Source of the DNA: Archilochus colubris
Taxonomy: Eukaryota; Chordata; Aves; Apodiformes; Trochilidae
Assembly: GCA_023079485.1 (NCBI GenBank)
Contig: CM041084.1
Span: 105,920,967-105,984,966, forward strand
Direction of reading: 5' to 3'
DNA length: 64,000 nt
Shown here: positions 59,541 to 64,000 of the stretch, one piece after another
Layout: every line of letters starts with the position of its first letter
Position numbering within the stretch: position 1 is the stretch's first letter
Program-made: the position numbers and the translations under genes
Notes under the pieces: generated by a model
Databases searched by the model: none
The model's input: only the letters and a program-made list of their open reading frames with translations
What the model was told of the DNA's origin: nothing

Positions 59541-62479
59541 CTTTAATACTTTCTTTTTAGCTGTCATTTTAGCCCTCTGAAAACACTGATATTTTTTGTT
59601 ATGCCTATGGGCATATAGGCTGTTACTAGTATTCAAGGAGGAAGTCTGCCAAGCTCCAGAAATGGATCTAGTCTCTGCCCCAGAACTACTTCAAGGTGAG
59701 AGTACATATTTTAAAAACTAGTTTGAGAATTTGAGGGAGGGGACATCTTAGTTCATGGTGGTTTTATGTCCATGTTCTCATGGACATCATTTGCCTTAAA
59801 TACATTTAATGAGTTTTATCATAAAATTTGTTCAGGTTTCTCACCTGCACTTCCCCTCCTAGAAGGCTAGGTCTGAATTTCCATGCTCTTCTCTTTACAA
59901 ACCTTCTCATTTCCACTCTAAATGCATTCCTTATCAGTTTATTTGCTCTTGTAATGGCATATTAAGCAGATTCTATGTGGTTTCAAAGAGTTCTTCATAT
60001 GGGCATTTCTTCATATGCAGTGAGTGGAAAGACCAGATTTAAGTGTACTGAGAATAAGCCTCCCCATGAGATCTGTAACTGCATGGTCTTTTAAGAGAAA
60101 GTTAACATTTCACTGCTGTCACAGACACAGGTTTGTGTCATGACAGGGCATCCCATCTGTACATTTTCAGTTATTCCCGAGAGCTCAGCTTTCTGAGAAA
60201 ACCCAGACCCATGAGGGCAGCCCTCAAATCCCAGACAGCACTGGACTCTCACAGGTGTTTGCTGATTTCAGGTTTATTATACCTAAATCTTCTGTGCTTG
60301 CTCCATGTTTCCCCCTGCTGTGTTTTAAGACAGCAGGTCTCCAGGGGAGCCCTAAGAGCTTAGTGGAGAATGGTGTGCATGCAAGCAATGACATTCCAGA
60401 GGGTGGATTTTCAGGATGCCAAGAAAAACAGCCCACAGCTTGTAACCATAGCCAAGCATAACATGATTTCACACATCTATTGGTATAAGCAATAAAAAGT
60501 TCCTGTAACTTCTCAAGATAGAGAGCCATTTCAAAACCAGTGTTTCTTACATTACTCTGCCATGCTTTTAATATATGCTGCCAGAAAGGTTAACAGAGGT
60601 ACCATGTATATAATTCACTTACTTTTCCTAAATGCCAACCCTGTCTCCATAAATTAAGCAGTCAGTTACTCTAATATTACTGGCAGATTTCACTGAACAA
60701 AATAATCCTCAAATAATCTGCTATGTTTTCCTTATTATGAATTTGACTATATCAATTTTTTTGTTTTATTTCCTCTAACACCATTGCTTTGGGAAAATAT
60801 TCTGTTGAGGGAGTAACCAGTATGGATATAGCTCCTTTGTATGGCCTAGCTGCATTCCTTGGAAACTGGAGACTTCAGTCAGCTTGCTCATGTCCATGAA
60901 ACCAGATCTGAACATCAGTTAAATTACAACATAAACAATGCTGCAATTCAGACCAGAAAGATAAAACAAGAACAGTAGGACAGAGAAGATGTGGATGCCA
61001 GAAACAAGGCTGCATCTACTAAAACAAAAAAACAAAAACAAAAAACAAAAGAAACAAAACAAAACAAAAAAAAACCAAAAAAAGAAAAATCAGAAGTTCT
61101 AATGCCTCTGACTCATGAGAGGCTAGATGAACTGGAGAACAAAAAAAAAAAAAAGCCACCAAAACTGCACAATTTCCTACTGGTTTTAAGGTGTGCAATC
61201 ATATGATCACAAATGATCTTTATTCTGAGCAACCTCCACTCAAGCTAAAGCAACAAGGCAAATCAGGATTTAGCTAATAAAATCCACACAGAAGGCAGAA
61301 AGCTGGACTATACAGAGCTTTGTACCACTGTCGTTAAAAGAGACATTATTTTAAAATACATAGTCCAACAGATACAACTCTATTTTGAACCCGAGTGGTA
61401 ACAGTATGATATGATGGTATTTTGTATCTGTCCAGTTTATTCTAATTGTTCCTCAGAAAGGGTACGTGAGTATCAAGATTTCTTTTAGTGACTGTAACTA
61501 TAGCCTCTTGGTACTAGATACTTTGGTGCCATTTCAGCACCTGATCAGGGGCATCTAAATCACTGCAGCATTTCTATATGTTTCCCCTCACTGGCTCAGC
61601 ATTGGCAGCACTGTGAATTTAGATGCTCCCAGTTTTGTTATGAGGTACCAAATTAGGTGAAAATATATCTGTATATTGCATCTCTGACATCTGAAAATAC
61701 TGAAGACAGCTCAGAATCAGTCAGCTACTCCTGCTTTATCCATTTATTCACATCCCTATTGGGACACGTTCAGTTTTATCCTTAATTTTCCACTGCTCAA
61801 CTTCCCTTTGCAAGTTCCTTGAAAACTGAACTTCATTAAGGAAATTAATGTAAATTGTTCAGTGTATACTTGTGCTTTAGATAGAAACACAGGTGTCTGA
61901 AAAATGCCTGTACTAATTTTTGCAAAGGTTGACCTGCTTATTCTGATATGAATCTCAGTAATTCAATAACATTTCAAAATTTGGTGCTCCAGTTCAAATT
62001 TTGAGGATTGAGTTGTATACAATTAACCCCTAAACATGCAATGTAGCACATTGGTTGAGGGTCCCTTTGCATTCTGAAGAAATAAAAATTTAGAGGAAGA
62101 AAAACAAAAAAGAGGAATAATTTTAAAAATCCAAGTTTAGAAGTTGTCTTAAATCACAGTTCTTTACTTGTTAAACTTAACATCTGAAATTGTGATGTAT
62201 ATTACAATCCCTGTGTTCCTTTCAGAGAAAAAATACTGCTGTTATTTCAAGGGTACTTAGAACCTCAATCAAACTAAATGTCTATTTCACAACTGTTGTA
62301 TTTCTTACTAAGGCTTTCATAATCTTCTTTCAACAAAAGGTGGAACAGCTGTAGAATGACCAAATAAAACTCTGTAGTCCTTCTTGAGAAAGAAGCTCAA
62401 ACATAGAAGTCTGAATAGGCCAATATATGATAGACTATAATTGGTTTTAAGGAGACAGTGTTATGGTCTCACATCAAGC
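59541..62479. other. Unique non-coding stretch
   Basis: No gene is supported. It contains the A-rich CAAAA array (61018-61090), another A-run of 15 at about 61141-61155 and otherwise single-copy AT-rich sequence. Confidence 0.55.
61018..61090. repeat. A-rich (CAAAA)n tract
   Basis: About 70 bases of A-rich sequence with spaced single C and G, forming CAAAA and CAAAAA units. It gives a Lys/Thr/Gln-rich artefactual open frame (60991-61206). Confidence 0.85.
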
Positions 62480-63080
62480 AACAGCTAATTACTAAGGCCT
62501 TGAAAAGAATGTTCTGTCACTAATGTATCTTAATCACATAATGTACACATTCCTAGATAAAAATGATATAATAATAAATTACATTAATTCCCTTTTCGTT
62601 GGCTTGTCAGTAAGCCTATATCTAAGAAATTATAACATGTATTTATCATCTAGATCATAATACTGGTTTACTATTACATTAATTATTGCCCTTACCGCAT
62701 AACATCACCCTCTCTTTGGAAATGCCAGACCATATCATATAACATGGGATGCTGGTAATAAAACCAATGAATACAAATTGGGGGCTGAAATTAACGTATT
62801 CTAAAAGTGTTACTTTTTAGCTATCTGTTATTGTCATTAATGTTAAGGAAATAAGAAGTATTGGATGAGAATGTCATAACCTTTACCACTGTGTAGCAAA
62901 ACACCGTGAAGGCAAAAAATGTTCTTTGATCATCCTGTGGGGGCTGGCAGACTCTGGATGATGATTAATAATTATGAGACATTTAGAGGTAATTTTTCAA
63001 ATACTATCTAATTTAGCATAATCTATAATGCATAAGATTAAGAGCTAGTTCAGACTGGTGCTTTCAATTCTGTTCAAAGA
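62480..63080. promoter_or_regulatory. Candidate conserved non-coding / enhancer-like block
   Basis: This repeat-free AT-rich segment is dense in homeodomain-type cores (TTACATTAATTA near 62674, GATGATTAATAATTATGAG near 62960) and also has ATGCATAAGATTAAG near 63029. The interior has balanced composition (ACCACTGTGTAGC, CATCCTGTGGGGGCTGGC). The resemblance to vertebrate conserved elements is inferred from motif density only. Confidence 0.22.
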
Positions 63081-64000
63081 CAAAACTTGAAAAGAAAATA
63101 TTTTAGAGGAACTAGGATCAATGCCCTTTGGGTAGAACAAAGACTAATGAGTAGTTAGCAGCTCTATGACCACCCATCAATACAGAGGTTGCTAATCAAA
63201 GCAGCTCCAAAAATTACTGTGGTTAGGTATGAGGAGTGTGTTTTCAGGAGGAATATGAAAAGTGACTGGCCACCACAACAACAAGCCCCAGCCACAGTGT
63301 AGGGGTATTCACCAGTGAAGTGCCCACTGGAAGGGAGAGATGGCTCAGCAAGTATCTGATCTCCTCCAAGGTGTGTCCTTAGAGATGAAGAACTGGGTCT
63401 TGTCACCCTTTTTAAACTGAGTTTAAACGCAGTGGCTCTGGCTACAGACCATGCTCCCAGTCATTCCTAACAGTGGAGGTCTCTAGCACTGTTACAGAAT
63501 TCCAGTCTGTTTTCTTATTAAAAATCTACAGGCTTTGAAATGGCTTTCTCGTCTCAGATTGGCAGAGACCAGCATTATGGCCATGGTTAAGTATCACCCT
63601 TAATAATGATAGCATTAGTAATGCTTATGGGTAAGATTAGTAGTTCCTGGGGAATGGAAATACACAAGGACAATGCTATAACATGCTGTAAACCTTGGAG
63701 GTGTGGGATATTTTTCTTAGCACATGGCAGGATCAGGCTTTAACTTTTCCAAAGGCCTGTGCTCAGGGAGAATATACACACCATGCAATGGAGCGAGCCT
63801 GTACCTGCTGGCAAAATCTGTTCCAGAAACCAACCCAAAATAATCCCCTTGGTAAGGTGTTAGCAGAATACAATGCTTTCAAAACCCAGATGTACCTTCA
63901 CTACCCTGTTCTGTTTTGTGCTGGGTGCTGGCAGCAGCTTTTACAGATACTGACTTGGGAGTGCTGCAGCATTTTTTGGAGGTTGTCAACATACCTACAG
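63081..64000. other. Unique non-coding stretch to window end
   Basis: No gene, mobile element or simple repeat is seen. The window ends in single-copy sequence. Confidence 0.55.

Overview
The window is vertebrate, and almost certainly avian, nuclear DNA. It is AT-rich and CpG-poor. It carries six 5'-truncated CR1 non-LTR retrotransposon remnants, and five of them show the bird-type CR1 3' end (CATAGAATCA on the minus strand, ATTCTATGATTCTGTGA on the plus strand). It also holds one GC-rich solo endogenous-retrovirus LTR. I found no mammalian Alu or L1 and no bacterial gene organisation. The species cannot be named from what I can see.

I cannot support any protein-coding gene. The open frames are short (the longest is about 199 codons from stop to stop). 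They lie on both strands, often run through homopolymer tracts, and lack a convincing start, splice pattern or recognisable domain. The only readable coding remnants belong to CR1 ORF2: an FADD reverse-transcriptase box near 49.66 kb and the C-terminal tail near 38.9 and 59.4 kb. The window therefore reads as a gene desert or the inside of a very large intron. No tRNA, rRNA, CRISPR array or bacterial operon structure was seen.

Layout: 1-3.7 kb, unique sequence; 3.74-4.07 kb, CR1(-); 4.1-27.7 kb, mostly unique, with simple repeats, a purine-rich block (16.3-16.5 kb), two stretches that look like conserved non-coding or enhancer DNA (17.9-19.1 and 23.2-23.5 kb) and the longest open frame (26.5-27.1 kb, minus); 27.68-27.95 kb, CR1(-); 28-38.8 kb, unique, with long pyrimidine-biased tracts (32.1-33.3 and 35.4-35.8 kb) and small tandem duplications; 38.85-39.31 kb, CR1(+); 45.35-45.46 kb, CR1(-); 47.45-47.77 kb, a solo LTR with a perfect 6-bp target duplication; 48.64-49.8 kb, an old CR1(-) split by a later CR1(-); 58.99-59.54 kb, CR1(-); 62.5-63.1 kb, a third enhancer-like stretch.

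I found no new multi-gene system. The best-supported observations are the solo LTR with its target duplication, the nested CR1 pair, a perfect 22-bp palindrome at 4506-4527, and the strand-asymmetric tracts. The enhancer-like calls rest on motif texture alone and need a cross-species alignment.
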